From Arthrobacter sp. zg-Y769 (GTDB lineage Bacteria; Actinomycetota; Actinomycetes; Actinomycetales; Micrococcaceae): a DNA stretch of 64,000 nt. Positions 7,628 through 16,113 of this stretch are shown here, one piece after another. Below the pieces are notes generated by a model. It did not search any database and had not been told where the DNA came from. It saw nothing but the letters and a program-made list of their open reading frames with translations. The stretch covers positions 484,591 to 548,590 of the forward strand of contig NZ_JAJJOE010000004.1 of assembly GCF_020907405.1 (NCBI RefSeq), given 5' to 3'. Position 1 is the stretch's first letter. The number at the start of each line of letters is the position of its first letter. The translations under genes and the position numbers were made by a program.

Positions 7628-9436
7628 ATGTCCGTTTCCCCTGCCCGGCAGGGCGCTTTCCCCGCAACCCGAGCGGAGGCGCGGGCGGAGGCAAAACGAA
7701 AGCACCGCGCCGTCCTCCAGGCCCTGACCGGCCTGTTGCTGGGCATGTTCGTCTCCATGCTGGCCAACACGGTGGTGAGCACCTCGCTGCCGGTGATCAT
7801 TTCGGACCTCGACGGCGACCAGGCCGCCTTCACCTGGGTGGTCACCGCCACCCTGCTGGCCACCGCGGTCTCGACCCCGGTCTGGGGCAAGCTCGCTGAC
7901 CTGCTCAACCGCAAGGTCCTGATCCAGCTGGCCCTGATCATCTTTATTGTCGCCAGTGCCGCAGCAGGTTTCGCGCAGAACACCGACTGGCTCATTGCCA
8001 TGCGCGTGATCCAGGGCATCGGCGCCGGCGGCCTCGGGGCGCTGACCCAGATCGTGATGGCGGACATTGTTTCCCCGCGGGAGCGCGGCCGCTACATGGG
8101 CCTGTTCGGTGCCGTGATGGCCCTGTCCACCGTGGGCGGGCCGCTGATCGGCGGTGTCATCACGGACACCGTGAACTGGCGCTGGAACTTCTACGTGGCG
8201 GTGCCGCTGGCCGCCGTCGCACTGGTAATGATCCAGAAGACCCTGCACCTGCCCCCGCTGAAGAAGCGAAAGGTGCAGATCGACTACGCCGGCATCGTGC
8301 TGCTTTCGGCGTCCGTGTCCTGCCTGCTCATCTGGGTCTCCCTGGTGGGCAATGACTTCGGCTGGGCCAGTGCCGCCACCGCATGGATGGTGGGCGGCTC
8401 CCTGCTGGGCCTCGCCGCGTTCGTGGCCGTGGAGCGATCAGCAGCGGAGCCGCTGATTCCGCTGAGCCTGTTCCGCAACCGGACCTTCACCTTCTCGGTG
8501 ATCGGATCGCTCGCCGTCGGCGTCGCCATGTTCGGCACCACCGTCTTCCTGTCCCAGTACATGCAGCTGGCACGCGGCGCCTCCGCGACCATGTCCGGGC
8601 TGATGACCATTCCAATGATGGCGGGCCTCCTGATCATCTCCACACTGGTGGGCCGGATGATCACCAAGACCGGCAAGTGGAAGGCCTACGTGGTGGTCGG
8701 GTCGGTACTGCTCACCGCCGGGCTGGTCCTGATGGGCACCATCGAATACGACACCGATTTCTGGCTGGTCTCCCTGTACATGTTCCTGCTGGGCGCCGGC
8801 GTGGGCATGGTGATGCAGAACCTGGTGCTCGTGGTGCAGAACGACGTTCCCACCCGGGACCTCGGCGTCGCCAGCTCCAGCATCAACTTCTTCCGCACCA
8901 TCGGCGGCACCGTCGGGGTTTCCGCGCTGGGCGCCGTGCTGGCGACCCAGGTGGCCGACCGGCTGGCCGAGAAGCAGGGCGAGCTGACGGCCGCCATCGG
9001 CGCGCTCGGCGAGGAGGGCAAGGCGGTGGCCGCTTCCCTGGGTTCCGGCAGCATCCCGGATGTGAATTCCCTGCCCGAGTCGGTGCGCCTCATCGTGGAA
9101 TCGGTGTACGGCTCCTCCGTGGCGCACATCTTCATGATCGCCGCTCCGCTGGGCGTCCTGACCCTGTTGGCTGTGCTCTTCCTGCCAAACCTGCCGCTGG
9201 GCAGCCTGACCCGGCACGAGAAGATGCAGGCCGAAGCCGAGGCCGCAGCCTCCGCGGCAGGGAACACTGCCGGGACGGTAGCCGCCGTGTCCGAAGAGGC
9301 CGCCGGCCAGAACCCGGACGTCCCTGCCGGAGAGGACGTTCCTGCCGGAGAGGACGTTCCTGCCGGAGAGGACGTTCCGTCCGACCCGGACGTCCCTTCC
9401 GGAAAGGATGCTCCTTCCGGAAAGAACAACGGTTAG
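7628..9436 (+). CDS. DHA2-family MFS drug efflux transporter (EmrB/QacA type)
   Basis: About 602 residues from the ATG at 7628, which has GGAG five bases upstream; an earlier TTG at 7604 lacks a ribosome site. Roughly 14 hydrophobic helices fit the DHA2 proton antiporters. Family motifs include LADLLNRK (motif A), the RVIQGIGAGGLGAL segment in helix 4 and PLIGGVITDTVNWRW in helix 5. The C-terminal 60 residues are a cytoplasmic Ala/Glu-rich tail followed by six hexapeptide repeats of VPAGED type. The MarR gene follows after one base. Substrate is unknown, probably hydrophobic drugs. Confidence 0.88.
   Translation: MSVSPARQGAFPATRAEARAEAKRKHRAVLQALTGLLLGMFVSMLANTVVSTSLPVIISDLDGDQAAFTWVVTATLLATAVSTPVWGKLADLLNRKVLIQLALIIFIVASAAAGFAQNTDWLIAMRVIQGIGAGGLGALTQIVMADIVSPRERGRYMGLFGAVMALSTVGGPLIGGVITDTVNWRWNFYVAVPLAAVALVMIQKTLHLPPLKKRKVQIDYAGIVLLSASVSCLLIWVSLVGNDFGWASAATAWMVGGSLLGLAAFVAVERSAAEPLIPLSLFRNRTFTFSVIGSLAVGVAMFGTTVFLSQYMQLARGASATMSGLMTIPMMAGLLIISTLVGRMITKTGKWKAYVVVGSVLLTAGLVLMGTIEYDTDFWLVSLYMFLLGAGVGMVMQNLVLVVQNDVPTRDLGVASSSINFFRTIGGTVGVSALGAVLATQVADRLAEKQGELTAAIGALGEEGKAVAASLGSGSIPDVNSLPESVRLIVESVYGSSVAHIFMIAAPLGVLTLLAVLFLPNLPLGSLTRHEKMQAEAEAAASAAGNTAGTVAAVSEEAAGQNPDVPAGEDVPAGEDVPAGEDVPSDPDVPSGKDAPSGKNNG
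9320..9427 (+). repeat. 18-bp tandem repeat in the MFS C-terminal tail
   Basis: Six consecutive 18-bp units (9320, 9338, 9356, 9374, 9392, 9410) encode VPAGED three times, then VPSDPD, VPSGKD and APSGKN. Units two and three are identical (GTTCCTGCCGGAGAGGAC) and unit one differs at one base, so the array has expanded recently. Confidence 0.85.
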
Positions 9437-9437
9437 G

Positions 9438-9902
9438 GTGACGACGCCGGCAGCCGGGGACGCTGGGAGCATCACCTTCGAGTCCTCGGTCCTGGAGGTG
9501 GAACGCCAGTTCTCGGTCATGCTTGCCGCCGCGCGGCGGACCTTCAAGGATGCAGCCGCGGCCGTCCATCCAAGCCTGCAGCCGCTGGGGTACACGGTCC
9601 TGATGACCCTGTACCCCGGCGGGGAGCGCCAGCAGGGCAGCGTGGCCGAAGCCCTTCAGGTGGACAAGGCGCTGCTCAGCCGGACCGTGTCCCAGCTGGA
9701 GACGCTGGGCCTGGTGGTCCGTCGGGCCGATCCCTCCGACGGACGGGCCCAGCTGTTGGACCTGACCGCCGAGGGCCGGGTCCGCTTCGAAGGCGTGCAC
9801 ACCGCGAAACAATCCCCGCTGCGGGACAGGCTGCGGGACTGGAGTCCGGCCGAACTGCGGAACCTTTCGGACCTGCTGCACAAGCTCACCGAGCGGGACT
9901 GA
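9438..9902 (+). CDS. MarR family transcriptional regulator
   Basis: A 154-residue winged-helix repressor read from the GTG at 9438, one base after the MFS stop, so translation is probably coupled; an in-frame ATG at 9408 would overlap the repeat tail of the MFS gene and is less likely. The winged helix runs from SVAEALQVDKALLSRTVSQL (recognition helix) to the wing RRADPSDGRAQLLDLT. MarR proteins bind palindromes as dimers and release them on binding phenolic or drug ligands. Its probable target is the palindrome at 7579-7594. The 3' end overlaps the convergent kinase gene by 17 bp. Confidence 0.88.
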   Translation: MTTPAAGDAGSITFESSVLEVERQFSVMLAAARRTFKDAAAAVHPSLQPLGYTVLMTLYPGGERQQGSVAEALQVDKALLSRTVSQLETLGLVVRRADPSDGRAQLLDLTAEGRVRFEGVHTAKQSPLRDRLRDWSPAELRNLSDLLHKLTERD

Positions 9903-11523
9903 TCCCGGCTGCTGTCCCGGGGACCTTCGGCAGGGACACCGTAAACTCGCTTCCCTGCCCCGGGCTGCTGACGAAGCTCAGCTCTCCCCCGTGCGATTCC
10001 ACAATATTCTTGGTGATCACCAGGCCCAGCCCGACGCCGGGCACGGCCGAGGCCACGGCACGGCGGGACCTGAAGAACTTGGTGAACACCTTTTCCTGTT
10101 CGGCCTCGCTCATTCCGATCCCGGTGTCAGTCACCTGGAGACGGATCGACTGCTCGTCCTGCCAGAGCCGAACAGTCACCGTTCCCCCGCCGGGCGAGTA
10201 CTTCACGGCGTTGGACAGCAGATTATCGACCACCTGCGCCAGGCGCTGGGGATCAACGTCCGCCGTCAGGGAGGCCGGAATCTCCGTCACCAGGTCCACC
10301 CGTCCCGCACCGGCCTTCGGGGATACCGACACCACGCCTGCCCGCACAATGTCGGCCAGATCCGCCGGGCGGCGGTCCATTTTGGTGGCTCCGGAGGCAA
10401 CGGACAGCAGATCGGAAACCAGCGCCAGCAGCCGTTCTGAGTTGCGCAGCGCTACCTGCAGCGCCACCGTCACCTGCGGAGGCAACCCTTCCTCATCCAG
10501 CGCGAGGTCGAGGTAGCCCATGATCGAGGTCAGGGGGGTCCGCAGTTCATGCGACACACTCGCCACGAACTCCTCCTGTGCCGCCACCGCCCGGACCAGC
10601 CTGCTGACATCGCTGAAGGCAAGGACGGATCCGGAGAAGGATCCCTCGGTTTTGATGGGCCGCGCCGACACATTGAGGGCCATCTCGTGCTCACCGGCAC
10701 CGAACCACACCAGCTGATCCGAGAAGGACTCGCCGGAGGCGGCTCGCCGAGCAGGGCTGTCGGCGGGCTCGATGGGAGTGACCCGGTCCGGCCCGAAAAT
10801 GGTTTGTCCTTTTGCCGTGATGGGAATGTCTCCCATTGCGCGGCGCCAGTTGGAATGCAGATGGGCGTTGGTGAGCAGGGTGTTCCCTTCCTGGTCCACC
10901 ACAAGCAGTCCGACGTCGACGGCGTCCAGTATGGATTCCAGCAGGGCCTCCCGTTCCCTGCTTTCCAGAAGGTTCGCCTGCAGGACACGGTCCTTCTCCT
11001 CGAGTGCCTTCTGCTTTTGCCGGATTTCCTCCTCGGCTGCGGCCCGTGCTGCTTCCGCCGCCTCGGCTTTCCGCAGCGCAGCCACCAGCTCCCGCTCGTA
11101 GAGCCGGCGTTCGGAGGCGTTGAAGACGGCAATCCGGTCCAGGCCGGTGCCGTGCCCGCCGTCGTCGTCGTCTTCGGAGCGCACACCTGAGAGCAGGACC
11201 GGGATGCGCTCCCCGTCCGCAGACACCAGGTCCGCCGCCATTTCGTTGAAGCACCCGGACACTGCGAGCTGCGGTACGGCGTAGGAAGCGAAGAGCACCT
11301 GGTCGGCCAGCGGCATCAGGTCAAGGATGTTGCCGCCGAGCAGTCCGTCCCGGGAGCGCCCGGTCCAGGAGGCCAGTGTCTGGTTGACATCGAGGATCGT
11401 ACCGTCCGTGGTGAGGACGAGATATCCGGAGGCCGCCGCATGGAAGTGTTCCTCGTAGTCCGTGCCCTCGGCGGGGTCGGTACCTTCCTGGCCCTTGTGC
11501 CGGTTGCCGTCAGTGCTGGGCAC
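9886..11523 (-). CDS. PAS-domain sensor histidine kinase
   Basis: A 545-residue soluble kinase without membrane segments. Order of domains: PAS 1 (about 25-135), an Ala/Glu-rich coiled coil (140-195), PAS 2 (about 195-305), HisKA with phospho-acceptor His325 in SVSHELRTP, and HATPase with the N box DNLLSNAVKY (around 438), G1 DTGIGMS and G2 GVGLGL. PAS 1 plus coiled coil has the arrangement of the N-terminal half of the Bacillus phosphatase RsbP. The gene overlaps the upstream RsbQ-like hydrolase gene by 14 bp, so the hydrolase probably feeds a ligand to this PAS. No response regulator lies nearby. Confidence 0.88.
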   Translation of the reverse strand: MPSTDGNRHKGQEGTDPAEGTDYEEHFHAAASGYLVLTTDGTILDVNQTLASWTGRSRDGLLGGNILDLMPLADQVLFASYAVPQLAVSGCFNEMAADLVSADGERIPVLLSGVRSEDDDDGGHGTGLDRIAVFNASERRLYERELVAALRKAEAAEAARAAAEEEIRQKQKALEEKDRVLQANLLESREREALLESILDAVDVGLLVVDQEGNTLLTNAHLHSNWRRAMGDIPITAKGQTIFGPDRVTPIEPADSPARRAASGESFSDQLVWFGAGEHEMALNVSARPIKTEGSFSGSVLAFSDVSRLVRAVAAQEEFVASVSHELRTPLTSIMGYLDLALDEEGLPPQVTVALQVALRNSERLLALVSDLLSVASGATKMDRRPADLADIVRAGVVSVSPKAGAGRVDLVTEIPASLTADVDPQRLAQVVDNLLSNAVKYSPGGGTVTVRLWQDEQSIRLQVTDTGIGMSEAEQEKVFTKFFRSRRAVASAVPGVGLGLVITKNIVESHGGELSFVSSPGQGSEFTVSLPKVPGTAAGISPAR

Positions 11524-12331
11524 GGGTACCTGCCTCCAGGTACTCCAGAATGGCCCCCGCCGTTTCCCGGGGAGAGCTAAGGTGCGGCATGTTCCCGCGT
11601 GCTTTCAGGTCCACACGCGTGCTTTGGGGCAGGTGGGTATGCAGGAACAACGACGCCGGTTCCGGGGTCAGCGGGTCGCCCCGGGACTGCAGGATCAGGG
11701 TCGGAACAAGCACCTGGGGCAGCAGCTGCCGGACATCCGCGGCGAACGACATCTCCAGGAAGCCCCGGACGTACTCCGGACGCAACCGGCACATGTTCTC
11801 CGCCAGTTCGTCACTGACCACGGAGCCGGGGTCCTCGCCTGCTATTGCCGGCGCCATCGCCCGTGCCCATAGCGGGTAGTTGGTCTCCACCGTATTCAGG
11901 ACATCCTCGATGTCCTCCGGCTGGAGCCCGCCGGAATATCCCTCGTCGCTGACGTAGCAAGGCGAGGCGCAGAGCAGGACAAGACGCGTAATCCTCGGGC
12001 TCCGCGTTGCGGCCGCCAGCGCCATCGTGCCGGCGATGCTGTGCCCGAGGACCGTGGCGTCGTGCAGGTCCAGCACGTCAATGATTTCGTTCAGGTCTGC
12101 CAGAAAAGCGTCGAAGTCAGCATATTTGGCGTCGTCGTAAGCCTCCGGATCAGCGCCTCCGGTTCCAACATGATCGAACAGGACCACTTTGTAGGCGTCC
12201 GTGAAGAACGGCAGAATCCGGTTCCAGATCACCTGGTCGCAGCCAAAGCCCTGTGCCAAAAGCAGCACGGGACCGTCCGTACGTCCCAGAACCCGGACAT
12301 TGTTGCGCTGGATTACTGCCTGCACATTCAT
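11510..12331 (-). CDS. RsbQ-like alpha/beta hydrolase
   Basis: A 273-residue alpha/beta hydrolase close in layout to Bacillus RsbQ: the oxyanion region QGFGCDQVIWN, nucleophile elbow GHSIAG (Ser98), Asp219 in QSRGDPL and His250 in NMPHLSSP form the triad, and the segment ASPCYVSDEGYSGG matches RsbQ's conserved loop. RsbQ hydrolyses an unknown small molecule and activates its PAS partner RsbP. Here the partner is the histidine kinase translated from an overlapping frame. Related to plant KAI2/D14 receptors. Ribosome site is weak (AGGTG). Confidence 0.85.
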   Translation of the reverse strand: MNVQAVIQRNNVRVLGRTDGPVLLLAQGFGCDQVIWNRILPFFTDAYKVVLFDHVGTGGADPEAYDDAKYADFDAFLADLNEIIDVLDLHDATVLGHSIAGTMALAAATRSPRITRLVLLCASPCYVSDEGYSGGLQPEDIEDVLNTVETNYPLWARAMAPAIAGEDPGSVVSDELAENMCRLRPEYVRGFLEMSFAADVRQLLPQVLVPTLILQSRGDPLTPEPASLFLHTHLPQSTRVDLKARGNMPHLSSPRETAGAILEYLEAGTRAQH

Positions 12332-13064
12332 CCTGCACCTGCTTTCGGTTGGTCCATTCGAGGTGTGCTGAGAGCACGTGGGGAATTTCTTTTGTTTTTG
12401 CCCGGCAACGGACTGCTGCCCGCTGCCGACACTGCTGGCGGGGGGGCTCTGCGGACGGAAAGGAAACTCCGGGCACCCGCGGGGATTGCAACGCGCTGCC
12501 GGGGTGGTACGCCGGCCACTGACGGCCCTGCGCCGGCGTCCTAGAAGGACCGGGCGGATTCTTCCGCGGGCGGCGGGGAACTGACTTCGGGCCCTGCCGG
12601 GGCTGCAAAGGCACCCCGGGTATGGGACTTACCGGTCGTTTTACACATGAAGTAGAGACCTTATATCGAGACTGTTTTCAATCACCGGCAAACTGCCGTT
12701 GAGGAAGGCACGCGGCAACACGTGAATTTCCCCCGTTCGAAATCTAACAGAACGGCGGGTACAGGAGAAAATCAGACTACTTAGTTTCACCGTATGGGCA
12801 TCCAGGCGAAGCTCTCAAAAGCAATTGGAACGCATCTTTCTGGTCTTCGGTTCCACCCTGTATTTGGGAACACCTGTATCGCCCACGAAGTTCAGCGAGG
12901 CGACTACGCAGTCTTATGCGAGTGATATCGCGCGGAGCGTCGGCGGACCTCTGTCTCGTCCTTCCGTACAGCTGATGCTGCCTGGGAGGACTCTAGGGCG
13001 CATTAGCTATACAGAAGGCGGCGATTTCGGGCCAGCTCGAGCAGGTTTCCCCAACGTCCGGATC
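12332..13064. other. Long intergenic stretch, lower GC, no convincing gene
   Basis: More than 700 bp separate the RsbQ-like gene from the palindromic repeat. The part from about 12630 to 13060 is visibly richer in A and T than the surroundings. The only frames are short (a weak 83-codon TTG-start frame at 12825 and a 35-codon ATG frame at 12541-12648, minus strand). I see no protein family, tRNA or transposase remnant in it. It must hold the promoter of the rsbQ-kinase operon. Confidence 0.6.
12541..12648 (-). CDS. Possible 35-residue small protein
   Basis: An ATG frame of 35 codons beginning MCKTTGKSHTRGAFAAPAG and ending ESARSF, upstream of and on the same strand as the RsbQ-like gene. The only ribosome-site candidate is AGG ten bases before the ATG. 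Composition (one Cys, basic start, acidic end) is protein-like but I recognise no family. Chance cannot be excluded. Confidence 0.2.
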   Translation of the reverse strand: MCKTTGKSHTRGAFAAPAGPEVSSPPPAEESARSF

Positions 13065-13153
13065 GGCATCCGGTGAGCAGACAACGGGGCCACCCGGCAT
13101 CCGGTGAGCAGATAACGGGGTTACCCGCCGCGGATAAGCCCGTAATCTGCTCA
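13065..13153. repeat. Dispersed palindromic repeat, copy 2, with duplicated half
   Basis: The stem TGAGCAGATAACGGG (13105-13119) pairs with the complement at 13139-13153 around a loop with a CCGCGG-like core, matching the element at 5900-5950 in reverse orientation. Immediately before it the left arm occurs a second time: GGCATCCGGTGAGCAG starts at both 13065 and 13096, a 31-bp tandem duplication with one base change. It lies next to the stop of the convergent MarR gene. Confidence 0.75.
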
Positions 13154-13173
13154 GTAGATGCGTGTTCAAGGGC

Positions 13174-13671
13174 TCAGCGTAAGCCTTTCAATCCGTCCCG
13201 ATCCCCGCCGAGTTCCCCCAGTATCCGCGCCAGCTCCGCACGGTCGCCCGGTTCCAGGACGGAAAAGAACTCATCCGCCTCGCGCTTCCGGTCCGCCAGC
13301 ACCGTTTCCCGCAGCTGCTCCCCGGCCTCGGTCAACAGCAGCAGGGTGGCACGCCGGTCGGCCGGATGCGCCCGGCGCTCCACCAGCCCCTTGGCGGTCA
13401 ACTGATCCACCACCTCGGTGGCGGAACGCGGTGCAATGCGCAGCCGCTCTGCCAGTTCCTTCAGCCGCAGCCCAGCCCCGCCGTCGGGCCGCACGCCGTC
13501 GTGCCCGTCCCCCTCATGCTCGAGCGCCCGGCCCACGGCATTCATTGCCCGGAACTGGTGCGGTGTCAGCTCATACGGGGCCAGCTGCTGCATCCAGCGC
13601 TTCCGCAGCCCGCGGAACGCCGTATGCATCAGTTCTCCCAGGGCGGCCGGATCGGCGGAGGCATTCGTCAT
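13174..13671 (-). CDS. MarR family transcriptional regulator
   Basis: A 165-residue winged-helix regulator read from the ATG at 13671 (MTNASADPAALGE); an upstream in-frame start at 13725 would run through the promoter. The helix-turn-helix and wing are LKELAERLRIAPRSATEVVD and ERRAHPADRRATLLLLT. It is divergent from an ABC exporter gene, whose expression it probably represses. Its own -10 box lies so close to the ATG that the leader would be about ten bases, without a clear ribosome site. Confidence 0.88.
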   Translation of the reverse strand: MTNASADPAALGELMHTAFRGLRKRWMQQLAPYELTPHQFRAMNAVGRALEHEGDGHDGVRPDGGAGLRLKELAERLRIAPRSATEVVDQLTAKGLVERRAHPADRRATLLLLTEAGEQLRETVLADRKREADEFFSVLEPGDRAELARILGELGGDRDGLKGLR

Positions 13672-13687
13672 GGAAATGAGTCTACCC

Positions 13688-13720
13688 ATTTTACTGGTAG
13701 CCACATAATGAGGTAACCTC
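13688..13720 (-). promoter_or_regulatory. MarR promoter with embedded palindrome, divergent region to ABC exporter
   Basis: On the minus strand TTACCT (13711-13716) and TAAAAT (13688-13693) are separated by exactly 17 bp. The perfect palindrome GAGGTAACCTC (13710-13720) covers the -35 box and is a candidate MarR operator able to act on both divergent genes. Confidence 0.55.
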
Positions 13721-13766
13721 TGCATTAGCTGCCGAACCGCACAACCCGGCAGCGTCAGGAGGAACC

Positions 13767-15623
13767 ATGGCTATTCCCGAAGCGGCCCCCGCGGGCCCCG
13801 GAAGCGGTAGAGGATCAGGCGGCGGCGGCCCCGCGAAACTGAATCCCGCCGATGAAAAACAGCTGAACCGGCATCCGGTTAGCCTGCGCCGCATCGCTGC
13901 GCTGTTCGCCCCGCACAAGGGGGCCATCGCCGTCGTCGTCCTGCTGATCACCGCCTCGTCGGTGATTGGACTGGCCCAGCCGTTCCTGGTCCGCGCCGTG
14001 ATTGACGACGCGTTGCCGCACGGCAACACCCGCCTGCTGCTGTTCCTCACCGCCTCCATGGTGGGCGTGGCCGCCCTGACCGCCGCGATCGGCGTCATCC
14101 AGACCTGGATGGCCACCAGCATGGGCCAGCGCGTGATGCACACCCTGCGCGTAAACCTCTTCACCCACCTGCAGGCCCAGTCCCTGGGCTTCTTCACCCG
14201 CACCCGCGGCGGGGAGGTGCAGTCCCGGCTCACGCACGACGTTTCCGGCATGCAGTCGGTGGTCACCTCCACCGCCACCGGCGTGGCCTCCAACCTCACG
14301 ACGGCGGTCGCCACCGCCGTCGCCATGGCTGCCCTCTCCCCCGGGCTGAGCCTGATCTCGCTTGTGGTGCTGCCGCCGGCCATCTGGCTTTCCCGCCGGG
14401 TGGCAATGATCCGCCGCGACGTCACCGACGAACGCCAGCGCGAACTCGCCGCCCTGCATACCCAGGTGGAGGAAGGCCTCTCCGTCTCGGGTGTCCGGCT
14501 GGCCAAAACGCTGGGCACCATCCCGCGTGACGCCGACCGCTTCCGTGCGCGCTCCGAAACCCTGGTGGGGCTGGAGCTGCGCAGCCAGCTCGCGGGCCGC
14601 TGGCGGATGGCGACCATGCAGATTGTCTTCGCCGCCATCCCGGCCGTCATCTACCTCGCCGCCGGGTTCCCCGCCACCAGCGGCGGCATGACCATCGGCA
14701 CCCTGGTGGCCTTCACCGGACTGCAGGCCGGCATCTTCCGGCCGGTCATGGGGCTGCTGAACATCGGCGTGCAGTGGGTGACTGCCCTGGCGTTCTTCAG
14801 CCGGATCTTCGAATACCTGGACCTCGAGCCGCAGATTCGGCCGGCAGCCCACCCGGTCCGGCTGGATCCGGCCGCGGTGCGCGGCGACGTGCGGTTCCAG
14901 GACGTGCACTTCACGTACGACGACGGCACCGAAGTCCTGCACGGCATCGACCTGACGCTGCCGGCAGGGACCACCACCGCCGTCGTCGGCCCCACCGGCT
15001 CCGGCAAAAGCACCCTGGCGTCCCTGCTGCCCCGGCTCAACGACACCAGTACGGGCCGCGTGAGCATCGACGGCGTGGACGTCCGCGACCTGGCGCCCGA
15101 GGACCTGTCCCGGATTGTCGGCGTTGTCTCGCAGGAGAGCTACCTGATCCACGCCTCCATCCGCGAGAACCTGCTGCTGGCGGATCCGGACGCGAGCGAT
15201 GACCAACTCTGGTCCGCACTGGCAGCCGCGCAGATGGCCGATACCGTCGGTGCCCTGCCGGACGGCCTGGACACCCTGGTGGGTGCACGCGGCCACCGCT
15301 TCTCGGGCGGCGAGCAGCAGCGGCTGGCCATTGCCCGGACCGTCCTGCGCAATCCGCCGGTACTGGTGCTGGACGAGGCAACCTCAGCCCTGGACAACAC
15401 CACCGAGGCCCAGGTGCAGCTGGCCCTCGAGCGGCTGTCGGCGGGCCGGACCACGCTCACCATCGCGCACCGGCTCTCCACCGTGGAGAACGCGGATCAG
15501 GTGGTGGTGCTCGACGCCGGCCGGATAGTCGAAGCCGGCACGCCGGACGAGCTGCGGGCAGCCAACGGCGCCTTTGCCCGGCTGGCCGCGCACACCGCGC
15601 AGCAGGAGGACAACGCCGCCTAG
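13767..15623 (+). CDS. ABC exporter, fused permease and ATPase
   Basis: A 618-residue half-transporter of the MsbA/LmrA multidrug type. Residues 30-345 carry the six-helix exporter membrane domain. The ATPase domain follows with Walker A GPTGSGKST, Q-loop VVSQESYL, signature FSGGEQQRLA, Walker B VLVLDEATSALD and switch IAHRLST. Two such chains form a working pump. Strong ribosome site AGGAGG. The first 35 residues are Gly/Pro-rich and probably flexible. The divergent MarR gene is the likely regulator, which suggests export of a toxic or antibiotic compound. Confidence 0.9.
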   Translation: MAIPEAAPAGPGSGRGSGGGGPAKLNPADEKQLNRHPVSLRRIAALFAPHKGAIAVVVLLITASSVIGLAQPFLVRAVIDDALPHGNTRLLLFLTASMVGVAALTAAIGVIQTWMATSMGQRVMHTLRVNLFTHLQAQSLGFFTRTRGGEVQSRLTHDVSGMQSVVTSTATGVASNLTTAVATAVAMAALSPGLSLISLVVLPPAIWLSRRVAMIRRDVTDERQRELAALHTQVEEGLSVSGVRLAKTLGTIPRDADRFRARSETLVGLELRSQLAGRWRMATMQIVFAAIPAVIYLAAGFPATSGGMTIGTLVAFTGLQAGIFRPVMGLLNIGVQWVTALAFFSRIFEYLDLEPQIRPAAHPVRLDPAAVRGDVRFQDVHFTYDDGTEVLHGIDLTLPAGTTTAVVGPTGSGKSTLASLLPRLNDTSTGRVSIDGVDVRDLAPEDLSRIVGVVSQESYLIHASIRENLLLADPDASDDQLWSALAAAQMADTVGALPDGLDTLVGARGHRFSGGEQQRLAIARTVLRNPPVLVLDEATSALDNTTEAQVQLALERLSAGRTTLTIAHRLSTVENADQVVVLDAGRIVEAGTPDELRAANGAFARLAAHTAQQEDNAA

Positions 15624-15661
15624 CCGGTGCCGGTCCGTCCAGCCTTCGCTGTTCCGGACGG

Positions 15662-16027
15662 CTAGCCCTGGCAGAGGCAGAAGGGGTGGCCTGCCGGATC
15701 CAGGAACACGCGGAAGGTCCTCCCCAGCTGATGCTCGTGTTTGGTTGCCCCAAGCGCGAGAACTGCGGCTTCCCCTTCGTCCAGATCGTCCACATCGACA
15801 TCGATGTGCATCTGCTGGGGAACATCCTGGCCCGGCCAGACCGGCGGCGTGTAGTTTTCCACCCGTTGGAAAGCGAAGCGCTGGCCGGTGACGTCGGAGA
15901 TTTCGGTCCAGGCGCCGTCGTACCCGTCCAGGTCCACCTTCCAATCCAGGAGGGCTCCGTAGAAGGTGGCTAGTGCCACGGGATCCGGGCAGTCAATAAC
16001 TGTGCTGGGTATTCGTGCGATGGCCAT
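15662..16027 (-). CDS. VOC/glyoxalase-fold protein, copy A
   Basis: A 121-residue vicinal-oxygen-chelate fold protein with two beta-alpha-beta-beta-beta halves (VIDCPDPVALATFYGALLDW and HIDVDVDDLDEGEAAVLALG; ending FRVFLDPAGHPFCLCQ). Such proteins bind a metal or a hydrophobic ligand and range from lyases to bleomycin-type resistance proteins; the function is not fixed by sequence. It is nearly identical to the next gene, including the DNA upstream of the start. It ends at Q-G where copy B continues four residues further. Confidence 0.8.
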   Translation of the reverse strand: MAIARIPSTVIDCPDPVALATFYGALLDWKVDLDGYDGAWTEISDVTGQRFAFQRVENYTPPVWPGQDVPQQMHIDVDVDDLDEGEAAVLALGATKHEHQLGRTFRVFLDPAGHPFCLCQG

Positions 16028-16113
16028 GACGGGTAGCTTAGGGCCCTATGCCGCCGGCTGTCACGCAAACTTCTGCCCGGGGCTGCTGCCCCGGACCTGC
16101 AGGGCGCGGGGAT

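Noticed and set aside
12825..13076. 83-codon plus-strand frame in the low-GC gap
   Set aside because: TTG start without ribosome site, enters the palindromic repeat, no recognisable domain.
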